Positions 1 to 11,100 of a DNA stretch of 64,000 bases are shown one piece after another. Location of the stretch: assembly GCF_019175385.1 (NCBI RefSeq), contig NC_083339.1:50334282-50398281 (forward strand), written 5' to 3'. Made by a program: the position numbers and the translations under genes. The stretch comes from Lycium barbarum. Lineage: Eukaryota; Streptophyta; Magnoliopsida; Solanales; Solanaceae. Under the pieces are notes generated by a model that was not told the origin of the DNA, did not search any database, and worked only from the letters and a program-made list of their open reading frames with translations. The stretch's first letter is position 1. Every line of letters begins with the position of its first letter.

Positions 1-141
1 ATTACCTAAATTTGAAATAAAGCCTTGTCGGCTTCCGCCATATACTAGAATGAGTTGATAGAATTTGAGATAATATTTGATAGATGGGTTCGGGTGCCCA
101 GATCGGGCACTAGTTACGGCCTACGGGGTTGGGTCGTGACA
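1..141 (+). repeat. 3' end of the 5' LTR (partial)
   Basis: These bases are nearly identical to the end of the 3' LTR (8230-8370) and finish with gggtcgtgaca, the CA end expected of an LTR. The primer-binding site starts five bases later. Confidence 0.93.
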
Positions 142-145
142 GAAG

Positions 146-157
146 TGGTATCAGAGC
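146..157 (+). other. Primer-binding site for initiator Met tRNA
   Basis: The 12-mer TGGTATCAGAGC is complementary to the 3' end of plant initiator Met tRNA, the usual primer for minus-strand DNA synthesis in plant Ty3/gypsy and Ty1/copia elements. It sits 4 bases after the LTR end, as expected. Confidence 0.92.
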
Positions 158-348
158 GGTTTGTCCTCGGAGTGTCCACAGATCGTGTCTAGTAAAGTCT
201 TGTTTATCGGTGTGTTGTGCACCACATCTATAAACAGGAGGCTACAGGACATTTAGGATGTTGTCTTTTCTTCTGATCTTAGATCGTGCGATAGAACTGT
301 GCTATTAGGATGATTCTGTTTTGATCTGTTGTTGTTTTTCTTTCAGTG

Positions 349-1740
349 ATGCCTCCGAAAAAGGCGACGGCCGCCCAGAAGAAAAAGGGCGTAGTAGGAG
401 AGACCAGCCGGGCTCAGAAGGGTACTCGGACCCTTGCTCAGATGATGCGTGATATTACGTCCCGGCCAGCCGACTCTGCTACATCTTTATCGTCAGAGGA
501 GTCTGGAGCAGCTTCACCATTAGCTCCAGGGGCTCCAGCTCCCGCGCCTCTAGCTCCTCAGCCAGAGGCGGAGGACAGGACACTGAGAGAGGCTGTGCAG
601 TTATTGACCACTCTGGTAGTGGGACAGGCTCGCAGACGCGGGCGGAGAGATGATGATGATGACGATAGGCGTGACAGCCTGAGGGTTTGAGAGTTTCTAT
701 TATGTGGCCCTCCAGAGTTTTACGGGTCTAAGCCCGACGAGGACCCCCATGACTTTATTCGGGGGATGCGGCGCTCACTAGATTTGGTCAGGGCTTCAGA
801 GACTGAGTCTGTTGTGTTGGCTTCGCATAGACTACGGGATGTCGCTGCTCATTGGTATGAGTCCTGGGAGCTATCTAGGGGTGAGGGTGCTTCCCCAGCT
901 ACTTGGGACGAGTTCGTGGCTGCTTTTACCCGCCACTTTTTGCCCCCAGAGTTACGGCGGGCGCGGGTTGACCGATTTTTACATCTGCAGCAGAGGGGTC
1001 GGAGTGTTCGTGAGTATAATATGGAGTTTGATTCTCTGGCCCGGTACGCACCTGCCATAGTAGCAGATATGGCCGATCGGATGCACAGATACGTGATGGG
1101 GTTAGACCGCTACTTGATTGATGGCTGTATGGCGGTGGCATTGCAGACAGACATGGATATTGCCCGACTACAGGCTTATGCTCTGGGTATGGAGGACCGA
1201 CATAGAGCTGATTATTCCAGCAGAGATCGGGACAGGAGGCCGCCCAAGAGGGCCAGATCCGCAGGCTATTCTGGAGATTTCCGAGGCAGACAGCCTCAGC
1301 AGCAGCAGCAGAGCAGATATCCTTCTTAGTCACGACGGGGTACACCCCCACAGTTTACCGGCAGGAGATCTGAGGGTGCCGGATATTCAGGGGCAGGCCC
1401 GAGGTCCAGGGCTTCAGGTTCACAGTTGGACAGAGGTTCCAACAGTCAGATGAGGCCACCCAGACCTTTGTGTTCCTACTGTGGGAGACAGCACCCGGGA
1501 GAGTGTTTCCAAGCTACGGGTGCATGCTTTCTTTGCGGCCGTCAGGGCCATCAGATGAGAGACTGTCTGGCTAGAGGTGGTACAGGCAGTTCAGCTCAGT
1601 CTACCGGGTCAGCCGGTGGTTCATCTTCAGCCTCGGCGGCGATGCGCCCTGCGGGGTGAGGTACTCCAGCACCAGCAGGCCGCGGCAGGGGTCGTGGCGG
1701 AGCTTCGGGTTCTAGCGGTCCTTCGAACCGCATTTATGCC
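349..1740 (+). pseudogene. gag: gag part of the retrotransposon polyprotein, three in-frame stops
   Basis: Gag forms the virus-like particle and packages element RNA. The ATG at 349 is the likely start; the reading frame is constant through gag and pol. A basic, Ala/Pro-rich N-terminus ends in a run of Asp codons (about 649-665). The retrotransposon gag capsid-like domain lies at about 766-1180, recognisable by the RVDRFLHLQQ and SVREYNMEFDSLARY segments. A CX2CX4HX4C zinc knuckle is at 1525-1566, preceded by a CX2CX3HX3C cluster (1471-1506). Stops interrupt the frame at 688-690 (TGA), 1327-1329 (TAG) and 1657-1659 (TGA). No frameshift is needed to connect the pieces, so the copy is decayed by point mutation only. 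The gag/pol boundary is approximate because the family uses one fused frame. Confidence 0.9.
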
Positions 1741-4700
1741 TTAGCCAGCAGACAGGATCAGGAGGCTTCGCCTAATGTCGTCACAGGTATATTACTGGTT
1801 TTCTCTCGTGATGTGTATGCATTGATTGATCCTGGTTCTACATTATCATTTATATCTCCACTCGTTGCTGATAAAATTGGGATAGAATCCGAACCGATAG
1901 AGCCTTTTGAGGTAGCTACACCAGTAGGGGATTCTGTTATAGCCAGTCAGATTTATAGAGATTGTTCCGTGATTATCTGTGGCCGCTGCACTAAGGCGGA
2001 TTTGGTAGAGTTAGATATGATCGAGTTTGACGTGATTATGGGTATGGATTGGCTAGCTTCTTGCTATGCTAATGTTGATTGTCAAAAGAAGATAGTCCGA
2101 TTCCAATTCCCAGGGGAGCCAGTTATAGAGTGGGCAGGTAATACAGTATCGCCGAGGGGTAAGTTTATTTCATACCTCAAGGCTGAGAAAATGATCAGAA
2201 AAGGGTATATTTATCATCTGGTTCGTGATCATGATTTAGAGGCAGAGGCACCGACTCTTCAGTCAGTCCCAGTGGTTAATGAATTTGTAGATGTATTCGT
2301 AGATGAGCTTCCGGGTCTTCCTCCCAAACGGGAGATAGAGTTTGCTATTGATCTGTTGTCAGACACTCAGCCTATCTCTATTCCTCCGTACAGAATGGCA
2401 CCTGCAGAATTGAAAGAATTGAAAGAGCAGCTGAGAGATTTATTGGAGAAGGGTTTCATTCGGCCTAGTGCGTCACCCTGGGGAGCTCCGGTATTATTTG
2501 TGAGGAAGAAAGACGGCTCGCTGCGGATGTGCATTGATTTTCGGCAGTTGAATAAGGTAACCATCAAGAATAAATATCCCCTCCCCAGGATTGATGATTT
2601 TTTTGATCAGTTGCAGGGTGCCAGGTACTTCTCGAAGATAGACCTGCGATCGGGTTACCATCAGGTACGGGTACGAGAGGCTGATATTCCCAAGACAGCA
2701 TTCAGGACCCGATATGGGCACTATAAGTTCAGAGTTATGTCTTTTGGGATGACAAATGCCCCAGCAGTATTTATGGACCTGATGAATCGGGTATTCAGAC
2801 CGTTCTTGGATATGTTTGTGATCGTATTTATCGATGATATTATGGTTTATTCTCGGTCAGAGGCAGAGCATGCGGACCATTTGAGGACGGTACTTGGCAC
2901 ACTTCGGCACCAGGAATTATATGCTAAATTTTCTAAGTGTGAATTCTGGTTATCTTCAATGGCATTTCTGGGACATATTATTGGGGCTGATGGCGTCCGG
3001 GTGGATACCCAGAAGATCGAGGCCGTAAAGAATTGGCCTATACCTATGACGCCGACAGAGGTGTGTAGCTTTCTGGGATTGGCTGGTTATTATCGGAGAT
3101 TCGTAGAGAAGTTTGCTTCCATTTCAGCGCCTTTGACAAGGCTGACTCAGAAGGGAGCTAAGTTTCAGTGGTCAGATGCTTGCGAGCGTAGCTTCCAGTT
3201 GCTGAAAGAGAAGTTGACTACGACTCCAGTCCTGACTCTTCCGGAGGGTCCAGATGGGTATGTGATTTATTGTGATGCCTCTGGTATTGGTTTGGGATGT
3301 GTGTTGATGCAGCACGGCAGCGTGATAGCTTATGCTTCCCGGCAGCTCAGAGAACATGAAAAGAATTATCCTACTCACGATTTGGAGCTGGCCGCGGTCA
3401 TTCATGCTTTGAAGATGTGGAGACATTATTTATATGGGGTTCACGTTGACATTTATACAGATCATAAGAGCCTTCAGTACATCTTTAGGCAAAAGGAGCT
3501 GAACTTGCGGCAGCGGAGGTGGTTAGAGTTGCTGAAAGATTATGATGTTGACATTCTCTACCATCCTGGGAAAGCTAATGTTGTGGCGGATGCACTCAGC
3601 CGCAAGTCTATGGGCATCCTAGCAGATGTGCCATCAGAGAGTAAAGAAATGGTTCGCGATATTCATCAGTTGGCTAGTCTTGGAGGTCGCTTGGCTGATT
3701 CTGAAGATGTTGGAGTTTCTGTTCGAGGTATGGCTGAGTCCTCTATTACAGAAGATATTAAGCGGCATCAGTATGAGGATCCTATTCTGGCACAGTACAG
3801 AGACGCAGCTCTGGCACAGGAGAAGACTCTGTTTGAGATTTCACCTGATGGAGTGTTATTTCACAGAGGCAGATTGTGTGTACCTGACGTTGCAGGGTTG
3901 CGGCGACAGGTTATGGGCGAGGCACATCACGCCCGATATTCTGTTCACCCAGGGTCGACGAAGATGTACCATGATATTAGATGCCTATATTGGTGGGACG
4001 GTATGAAAAGAGATATAGCAGAGTTCGTTGCTCAGTGTCCAAATTGCCAGCAGGTTAAGATTGAGCACCAGAAGCCCGGTGGGCTATTGCAGGAGATGGA
4101 GATACCGACGTGGAAGTGGGAGATCATTAATATGGACTTTATTACAGGTCTACCTCGCACTCCACGGAGGTATGATTCTATTTGGGTTATTGTTGATCGG
4201 CTGACGAAATCAACCCATTTTCTTCCGGTTCGGACCACCTATTCAGCTGAGGATTATGCCAGGCTTTATGTCAGGGAGATTGTACGACTTCATGGAGTTT
4301 CTGTGTCTGTTATTTCCGATAGAGGTGCCCAGTTTACAGTTAAGTTCTAGAGATCGTTTTAGGAGGGATTGGGGACCCAGGTGAGCCTGAGTACAGCCTT
4401 CCATCCCCAGTCCGACGGACAGGCCGAGCGCACTATTCAGACATTGGAAGATATGTTGCGTGCATGTGTTATTGATTTCAGGGGTAGTTGGGACGACCAT
4501 TTACCGCTTGTTGAGTTTGCGTATAATAACAGCTACCACTCCAGTATTCAGATGGCACCATATGAGGCTTTGTATGGCAGGAAGTGTAGATCACCGATCG
4601 GTTGGTTTGATGTTGGGGAGACTGAGTTGATTGGCCCAGATGTGGTCCAGCAGGCCGTGGATAAGGTGAAACTTATTCGAGAAAGATTATTGGTAGCCCA

Positions 4701-5220
4701 GAGCCAACAGAAATCTTATGCCGATAAGCGACGTCAACCGTTAGAGTTTCAGATTGGCGATTGGGTGTTCCTGAAAGTGTCACCGATGAAAGGTGTTATG
4801 CGATTTGGCAAGAAAGGAAAGCTCAGTCCGAGATATATTGGGCCCTATCTGATTATTCGTAAAATAGGCAAGGTGGCCTACGAATTGGATTTGCCAGCTG
4901 ACTTGGGAGCGGTACACCCGGTATTTCATGTTTCTATGCTTCGTAAGTGTATTGGTGACCCTTCCAGAGTCTTTCCTGTAGATGACATTCAGGTCACAGA
5001 GGAGCTATCTTATGAGGAGCAGCCTATAGCCATATTGGATCGCCAGGTAAAAAGGTTGCGGAACAAAGATATGGCTTCTGTTAAAGTGCTGTGGCGGAAC
5101 AATAACCGAGAGGAAATGACCTGGGAAGCTGAGGAGCATATGAAGAAGAAGTATCCTCATTTATTTTCAGAGCCTACTGGTAATCCAATTCTCTATTTGA
5201 CTATGTTGTTTGATAAATGA
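1741..5220 (+). pseudogene. pol: pol polyprotein: protease, RT, RNase H, integrase, chromodomain-like tail; two in-frame stops
   Basis: This is the same frame as gag. The aspartic protease has its catalytic Asp at 1828-1830 in LIDPGST. The RT has the first catalytic Asp at 2641-2643 ([10 protein letters not shown]) and the FIDD pair at 2833-2838, all intact. RNase H shows YCDAS (Asp 3274-3276), DLELAA and TDHKS (Asp 3460-3462). Integrase has an HHCC zinc finger (about 3925-4050), catalytic Asp at 4135-4137 (NMDF) and 4318-4320 (ISDRG), and Glu at 4426-4428 (QAERT). A GPY/F module is at about 4834-4890 and a chromodomain-like tail at about 5011-5166 (LDRQVKRLR, WEAEEHM), which in chromoviruses steers insertion into heterochromatin. 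TAG stops at 4348-4350 and 4360-4362 split integrase between its second Asp and the Glu. All other catalytic residues survive, so decay is recent or light. Confidence 0.94.
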
Positions 5221-5323
5221 ATCGTTTATCAATGATTGTATTGTTGTGATAGTTAGTAAGGAAACTCCCCCAAATTGTTGTATGACCGGTAAGGTTAATC
5301 TGACATTCGAGGACGAATGTTCT

Positions 5324-5337
5324 AAAGAGGGGGAGGA
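5324..5337 (+). other. Polypurine tract
   Basis: The purine run aaagagggggagga lies directly before the LTR start at 5338. It primes plus-strand DNA synthesis. The upstream context ttcgaggacgaatgt is shared in position with other plant gypsy elements. Confidence 0.9.
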
Positions 5338-7731
5338 TGTTAGAACCCGTATTTTTGTACAGTGGAATAATTCGGATTTAATTATGATAAGTTAAGGACA
5401 AAAAAATTATTTCGGGATACAAAGTCGGGATTCTTGACCTTCGATTTTATTTTGAGATATATGTGGTGCATGAATTTATTGGTATGGAACAATTAGGAAA
5501 ATTTGGGACCAAAAGTGATAAAAATTGGAAGATAAAAAAATTATCCACAATTTCCATGGTTGGCCCACACAAATGGTGTTCAATTTTAATTGGTCCACCA
5601 CATTGTGTGGGCCACAAACAATAAGAGATATTATGGGGACTTAAAAAGATGACCTTAAGTCATCTCCTCACCATTCTATACTTAGCAAAAAAACAAAAAA
5701 AACAAAACAAAAGTGGAAGAACCAAGGGGGAGCTCACGGCTAGGAGCAAGAAAACCAACCCCCATTGCTTTGCCTTCAAAAATTAATTTCTTGGTGTTAA
5801 CCCACTATATTGAAGTCCCTAAGTAGCGTGGAAGAGTTGTTTGAGTCATCTAACCATTCATTGTATCCAATTGCAAACCCTAGGCTATTGTAAAGTTGAA
5901 GAAAAAAAGGTAAGATTTGATTTTGTTTTTGCGTTATGAAGGTTATATCCATGTTGTAGTATGTTATAATGGAGGAAAATCATGAAATATGAAATGTTGG
6001 AGGTGAGTTGTGTATGTGGAGCTTGAGCCGTGTAAATGGGTGTTGTTGTGTTGTGATTGAAATTATGAATTAATGCCTAGTTAGTTGATTATGATCATTG
6101 TAAGGTGAAGAACAATTGAGAATCATCCATATATGTATATGTGTAGTGTTAGCCGAAAATGGGTCACCTTATGTGCCAAGAATTGAATTAGTATCGCTTA
6201 TTGTTTAGCCGTCGTCGCCATGAATTCTATGTTGGAAATGAAAGTTTATTGACTCAAATTGATGTTGTAAATATTGCGGACTGATTTGGAAGTTGTTGTA
6301 CATTTAATGTAAATTGTGTATTGATGAAAATAGCATTGTTAGAATGTAAATTGTAGATACGAACCATGATTTGGAAATGAAGAAAAAGTTAGGGGGGCTG
6401 TTTCGGGTAGCTTGGGTAAATTTATGGATTGTTGGAAAAATTGTATAAATTGCTTAGAATGTCTTGAAATGTTTTTGGTATGGGTTCGGGTTAGTATGTG
6501 AGCGTATAAGCGTCGATGTTGGCTTGAAGGTAGGTCGTCGAATTGAATTTATGAAAGTTGATGAATGATGGAAAAGAGAGCTATTATTGTTGTATTACCT
6601 TTCGGATTGATTATTAATGTTGTTAGGTTGGTTGTTGTTGTTGTTGTTGATTGATACGACCGAGTTAAATTCTCGGGGTAGCCTATTTACAGGGGAAATG
6701 CTGCCCAAATTTCTGTAGAATTAAGAGCGAAATTGGAATTTAATGCCCAAAAAGTCTTTAGCTAATGTTTGGCATTTTATGGCTTGTTTATAGATCGTGG
6801 GCAACCCAAATCATAGGTTGGATTTAGCTTGAGTTTGGATCGTATTGGAGAGCGTTTGAGGTATGTAAAGTAATCTTCCTTCTTCGGCATGCCTTAGTTA
6901 AAATAGGCTATGATATAAGCCTCGAGGAAACTCTATTCTCACAATCCGAGCATGTTTATGAATCGCATTTGTTCTTTAGCATCCTTGCCTGTCATGGCAA
7001 AACATTGATCCTTATGTTCTTGGAATCCATAACTTGTAAAGATTACATGAAAGCTGATTTTTGTTTTAAAGTTCATTCTTTAGCGATTCCAAAACTTCAA
7101 ACGCTCATAATTTCCTCAGAAAAGCTCGGATTGCTTTGAAATTTTCGTAGGAGTTTGTATGATATAAAATGAGTATGTTTTTCATAGGCGGGCTCAGTTC
7201 GGGCCTATACTCGTCCGTGGGTCCCGCGACGCCCTTTAGGTAATTTCGGTAACTTTGGGAAAAAAAAATGTTGTAATTATTGTTTCGATTTCAAATGACT
7301 ATTTTACTTATCTTTTGGATTTATGATGATGATTTTATGCATATGATTCCTCACTACTCCGCTCGTGCACTATGATATCGTTCGCCGGTTCCCGGGCCGG
7401 TTCTGTTGTCGTGCGCTTTGTGATACATTCCGGTGTTATGCTGTGATTATGGTTCACCGTGCTCCTCGCTCGAGGGCCGGGCTCCACTTATGTTTGGCGT
7501 TATGCTGTGTTTGGCGTTATGCTGTGTTGTGATGTGTGACGGGGATTCGGAGATTTGAAACTTTCTGGTGTTATGCTGTGTTGTGGCGCCATCGACAGGC
7601 GGGCGACCACATTTTCCTGTGCCCTATGCATAATTTATACTTTGGAAATAAACATTTTGATATTTTTTTTATGTATTATTTTCTGTATATCTGATTCGAT
7701 TATTGTTCAGATTTATTTCTGTACCTTCTGC

Positions 7732-7800
7732 TTTACATACTCGGTACATATTTCGTACTGACCCCCTTCTCCGGGGGCTGCGTTTCATGCCCGCAGGTAC
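7732..7800 (+). other. LTR structured module: two adjacent stem-loops
   Basis: Stem 1 pairs CCCCC (7762-7766) with GGGGG (7773-7777). Stem 2 pairs CTGCG (7778-7782) with CGCAG (7792-7796) around the loop tttcatgcc. The surrounding words (catactcggtacatatttcg, gtttcatgcc, gcaggt) recur in other LTRs of this window. Pairing is seen in the sequence; a role in RNA 3'-end formation or packaging is inference. Confidence 0.6.
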
Positions 7801-8031
7801 GGACGCACAACCTGGTGATCCACCTGTTTAGGACACCCTTTCTGCTATTCGGAGTGCTCCTCTCTTTCCGGAGCTTATACTTTTGGTATATATATTTTTA
7901 TTAGTGCATTTGTATATATTCGTTCATGGGTACGGCGGGGCCCTGTCCTGTCATATGATTCTGTCGGTCTGTTTAGAGGTCTGTGGACATGTTTGTGGGT
8001 TAGGGTCTTTCTATATGGATGTATGTACATG

Positions 8032-8119
8032 TCGTTTGGGCGATCCCATACGCCGAGGCGGCCGGTCCGCATATGTTGTTTGGGCGATCCTAAACGCCGA
8101 GGCGGCCGGTCCGCATATG
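8032..8119 (+). repeat. 44-bp tandem duplication inside the 3' LTR
   Basis: The string cgccgaggcggccggtccgc occurs at 8051 and again at 8095, within two copies of a unit running from about tcgtttgggcgatcc to gcatatg. Confidence 0.85.
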
Positions 8120-11100
8120 TTTATATATTGCTTGGTTAGCCCTGTATGGCTTTTGTTGGTATTTTCTGCGTGCAGGGTATATTGGATAGTCCGTAAAACA
8201 AAGGAAACTCTGCCGAAATTTTTCTGGAAATTACCTAAATTTGAAATAAAGCCTTGTCGGCTTCCGCCATATACTAGAATGAGTTGATAGAATTTGAGAT
8301 AATATTTGATAGATGGGTTCGGGTGCCCAGATCGGGCACTAGTTACGGCCTACGGGGTTGGGTCGTGACAGTGCACTACCAAAGTAGGAGCTTAGTTGTC
8401 ACCTGAGACCAAATTTGAGTGTGTGTTAATGTATTGTGCCTTTTTTTTCAATCCAAAGAAAGGAGGTTATTATAATATTAGGTAGTTCTTTCCTTATTAG
8501 ATGATTTTGTTTCAATTATAAGGCCGAAAGGTTCCTCTGTAGCACTGGCAATTACCACGGGTTTCATAGAAATGATTAAGGATCCGAGTTTGACTCCCTA
8601 TAGTGGAAATTATTTGATAATTATTTTCGTTGTTTTTTCCATTTTGATTTGTATAAACTACTACATATATTTGGTAATAAGTGAAAGAATGTTTTGTGAT
8701 AGCGGATAACTATTCCGGGACAAAATCGTGTTGTATTTTACTTGAATTTGTTGAAATATTAATTCTGCAATTAATAATATCGAGAATATTTATAACATAA
8801 TTATGGTATTATTTTGGTATCGGGGTAAGTGTTAGATTCCAAAATTAGTAATATATCAAAATAACATGTCACTTCCATTTATTTCAATGACGAATAATTG
8901 AGGGTTACATATTTGAAATACGACTGCTATATACCTGTTTAAAATGTGTAATTTGGGCGTATCAACTACTTCCAAGCTACTTGCTTTATTGCAATCATTT
9001 TTTGGAAGCAACAAAAAGTAAACGCTCAAACTTTGACAATGCACATCTAGGCACCTTACCTCATCTCTACTGTGTCAGTTGAAAAGTCCAACTTATAAAA
9101 TGATCATCTAGACACCTCCAAAATTAATATGTCATGTCAGTGCCACGTTAGCCCCGACTATATGTGCACTACCAAATTAGGAGCTTAGTTGTCACCTGAG
9201 ACCAAATTTGAGTGTGTGTTAACGTATTGTGCCTTTTTTCAATCCAAAGAAAGGAGGTTATTATAAAATTAGGTAGTTCTTTCCTTATCAGATAATTTTC
9301 TTTCAATAATAAGGCTGAAAGGTTCCTCTGTAGCACTGGCAATTACCATGGGTTTCACAGAAATGATTAAGGATCCGGGTTCGACTCCCTATAGTGGAAA
9401 ATTTTTCATAATTTTTTTCGTTGTTTTCCATTTTAATTTACATAAACTACTACAAATATTTGGTAATAAGTGAAAGAATGTTTTGGGATAGCGGATAACT
9501 ATTCCGGGACAAAATTTTGTTGTATTTTACTTGAATTTGTTGAAATATTAATTCTGCAATTAATAATATCAAGAATATTTATAACATAATTATGGTATTA
9601 TTTTGGTATCGGGGTAAGTATTAGATTCAAAAATTAGTAATATACCAAAATAACATGTCACTTCAACTTGTTTAAAAGATCTCGCTCAGTCCCAATTTAT
9701 ACGGAATCTTTGTTGGATCAAGTTTAAGAAAGAAAACAAGACTTTCGAGATTTGTACTATAATAAAAATCGTGAACATTTGTGTGGCTATAAATTATTTC
9801 ATTAAGGAAAAAATAGAGATTTTGAAGTTTAGTTGTTTTATTTCAATCACGAATAATTGAGCGTTAAAGTTAACAAGTCAATGTCTCCATTGTATTCTCT
9901 GTGGGATTCGACCCGAACTTCAGTGGGTTATATATTTGAAATACGACCGCTATATACCTATTTAAAAGGTGTAATTTGGGCGTATCAACTACTTCGAAGC
10001 TACTTGCTTTATTGCAATCATTTTCTGGAAGCGACAAAAAGTAAACACTCCAACTTTGACACTGCACATCTATGCACCTTACCTCATCTCTACTGTGTCA
10101 GTTGAAATGTCCAACTTACAAAATGATTATCTAGACATCTCCAAAATTAATATTCCATGTCAGTGCCACATTAGCACCAATGTCTGTGTGACACAATGTT
10201 GACAAGTTGTGGTGTCCATATGTGTACTACCAAAGTTGGAGCTTAGTTGTCACCTGAGACCAAGTTTGAGTGTGTGTTAATGTATTGTGCCTTTTTTCAA
10301 TCCAAAGAAAGCAGGTTATTATAATATTAGGTAGTTCTTTCCTTATCAGAATAATTTTTTTCAATAATAAGGCTGAAAGGTTCCTTTGTAACACTGGCAA
10401 TTCGCACGTGGTTCACAGAAATGATCAGGGATCCGGGTTCGACTACCTACAGTGAAAATTTTTTGATAATTTTTTTCGGAGTGTTTCATTTTAATTTACA
10501 TAAACTACTACAAATATTTGGTAATAAGTGAGAGAATGTTTTGGGATACCGAATAATAATTCCGGGACAAAATTGTGTTGTATTTAACTTGAATTTGTTG
10601 AAATATTAATTATGCAATTAATAATATCGAGAATATTTGTAACATAATTATGGTATTATTTTGGTATCGGGGTAAGTGTTAGATTCCAAAATTAGTAATA
10701 TACCAAAATTACATGTCACTTCAACTTGTTTAAAAGATCTCGCTCAGTCCCAATTTATACGGAATCATTGTTGGATCAAGTTTAAGAAAGAAAACAAGAC
10801 TTTTGAGATTTGTACTATAATAAAAATCTTGAACATTTGTGTGGCTATAAATTATTTCATTAAGGAAAAAATAGAGATTTTGAAGTTTAGTTGTTTTATT
10901 TCAATGACGAATAATTTAGCGTTAAATTTAACAAGTGAATGTCGGCATTTTATTCTCTGTGGGATTCGACCCGAACTTCAGTGGGTTATATATTTGAAAT
11001 ACGACCGCTATATAACTGATTAAAACGTGTAATTTGGGCGTATCAACTACTTCCAAGCTACTTGCTTTATTGCAATCATTTTTTGGAAGCAACAAAAAGT

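Larger units (their letters stand above)
1..8370 (+). mobile_element. Ty3/gypsy LTR retrotransposon (chromovirus, Tekay/Del-like), 5' end cut by window
   Basis: The element consists of the tail of a 5' LTR (1-141), PBS, gag-pol, PPT and a full 3' LTR (5338-8370). Bases 1-141 match 8230-8370, so the two LTR ends pair. The internal part is 5196 bp, so the whole element would be about 11.3 kb. The order protease, RT, RNase H, integrase, GPY/F module and C-terminal chromodomain-like tail is typical of plant chromoviruses; clade Tekay/Del is inferred from long LTRs and the tail. It lies in the 1-kb tandem repeat, because repeat sequence begins directly at 8371. The 5-bp duplication (gtgca, 8371-8375) cannot be checked because the left flank is outside. 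Five in-frame stops make it non-autonomous. Confidence 0.95.
5338..8370 (+). repeat. Complete 3' LTR (3033 bp)
   Basis: It starts tgttagaacccg after the PPT and ends gggtcgtgaca, giving TG...CA termini. Its last 141 bp match the 5' LTR fragment. It contains a conserved two-hairpin module (7732-7800) and a 44-bp tandem duplication (about 8032-8119). The beginning (tgttagaacccgtatttttgtac-like) resembles the solo LTR at 49252, so the two are related families. I see no coding potential in it, and no convincing TATA box (ttaaaaag near 5640 is weak). Confidence 0.93.

Noticed and set aside
5210..5395. 61-codon frame after pol as an extra element gene
   Set aside because: It spans the PPT and LTR start, has no domain, and overlaps sequences that must be conserved for replication.
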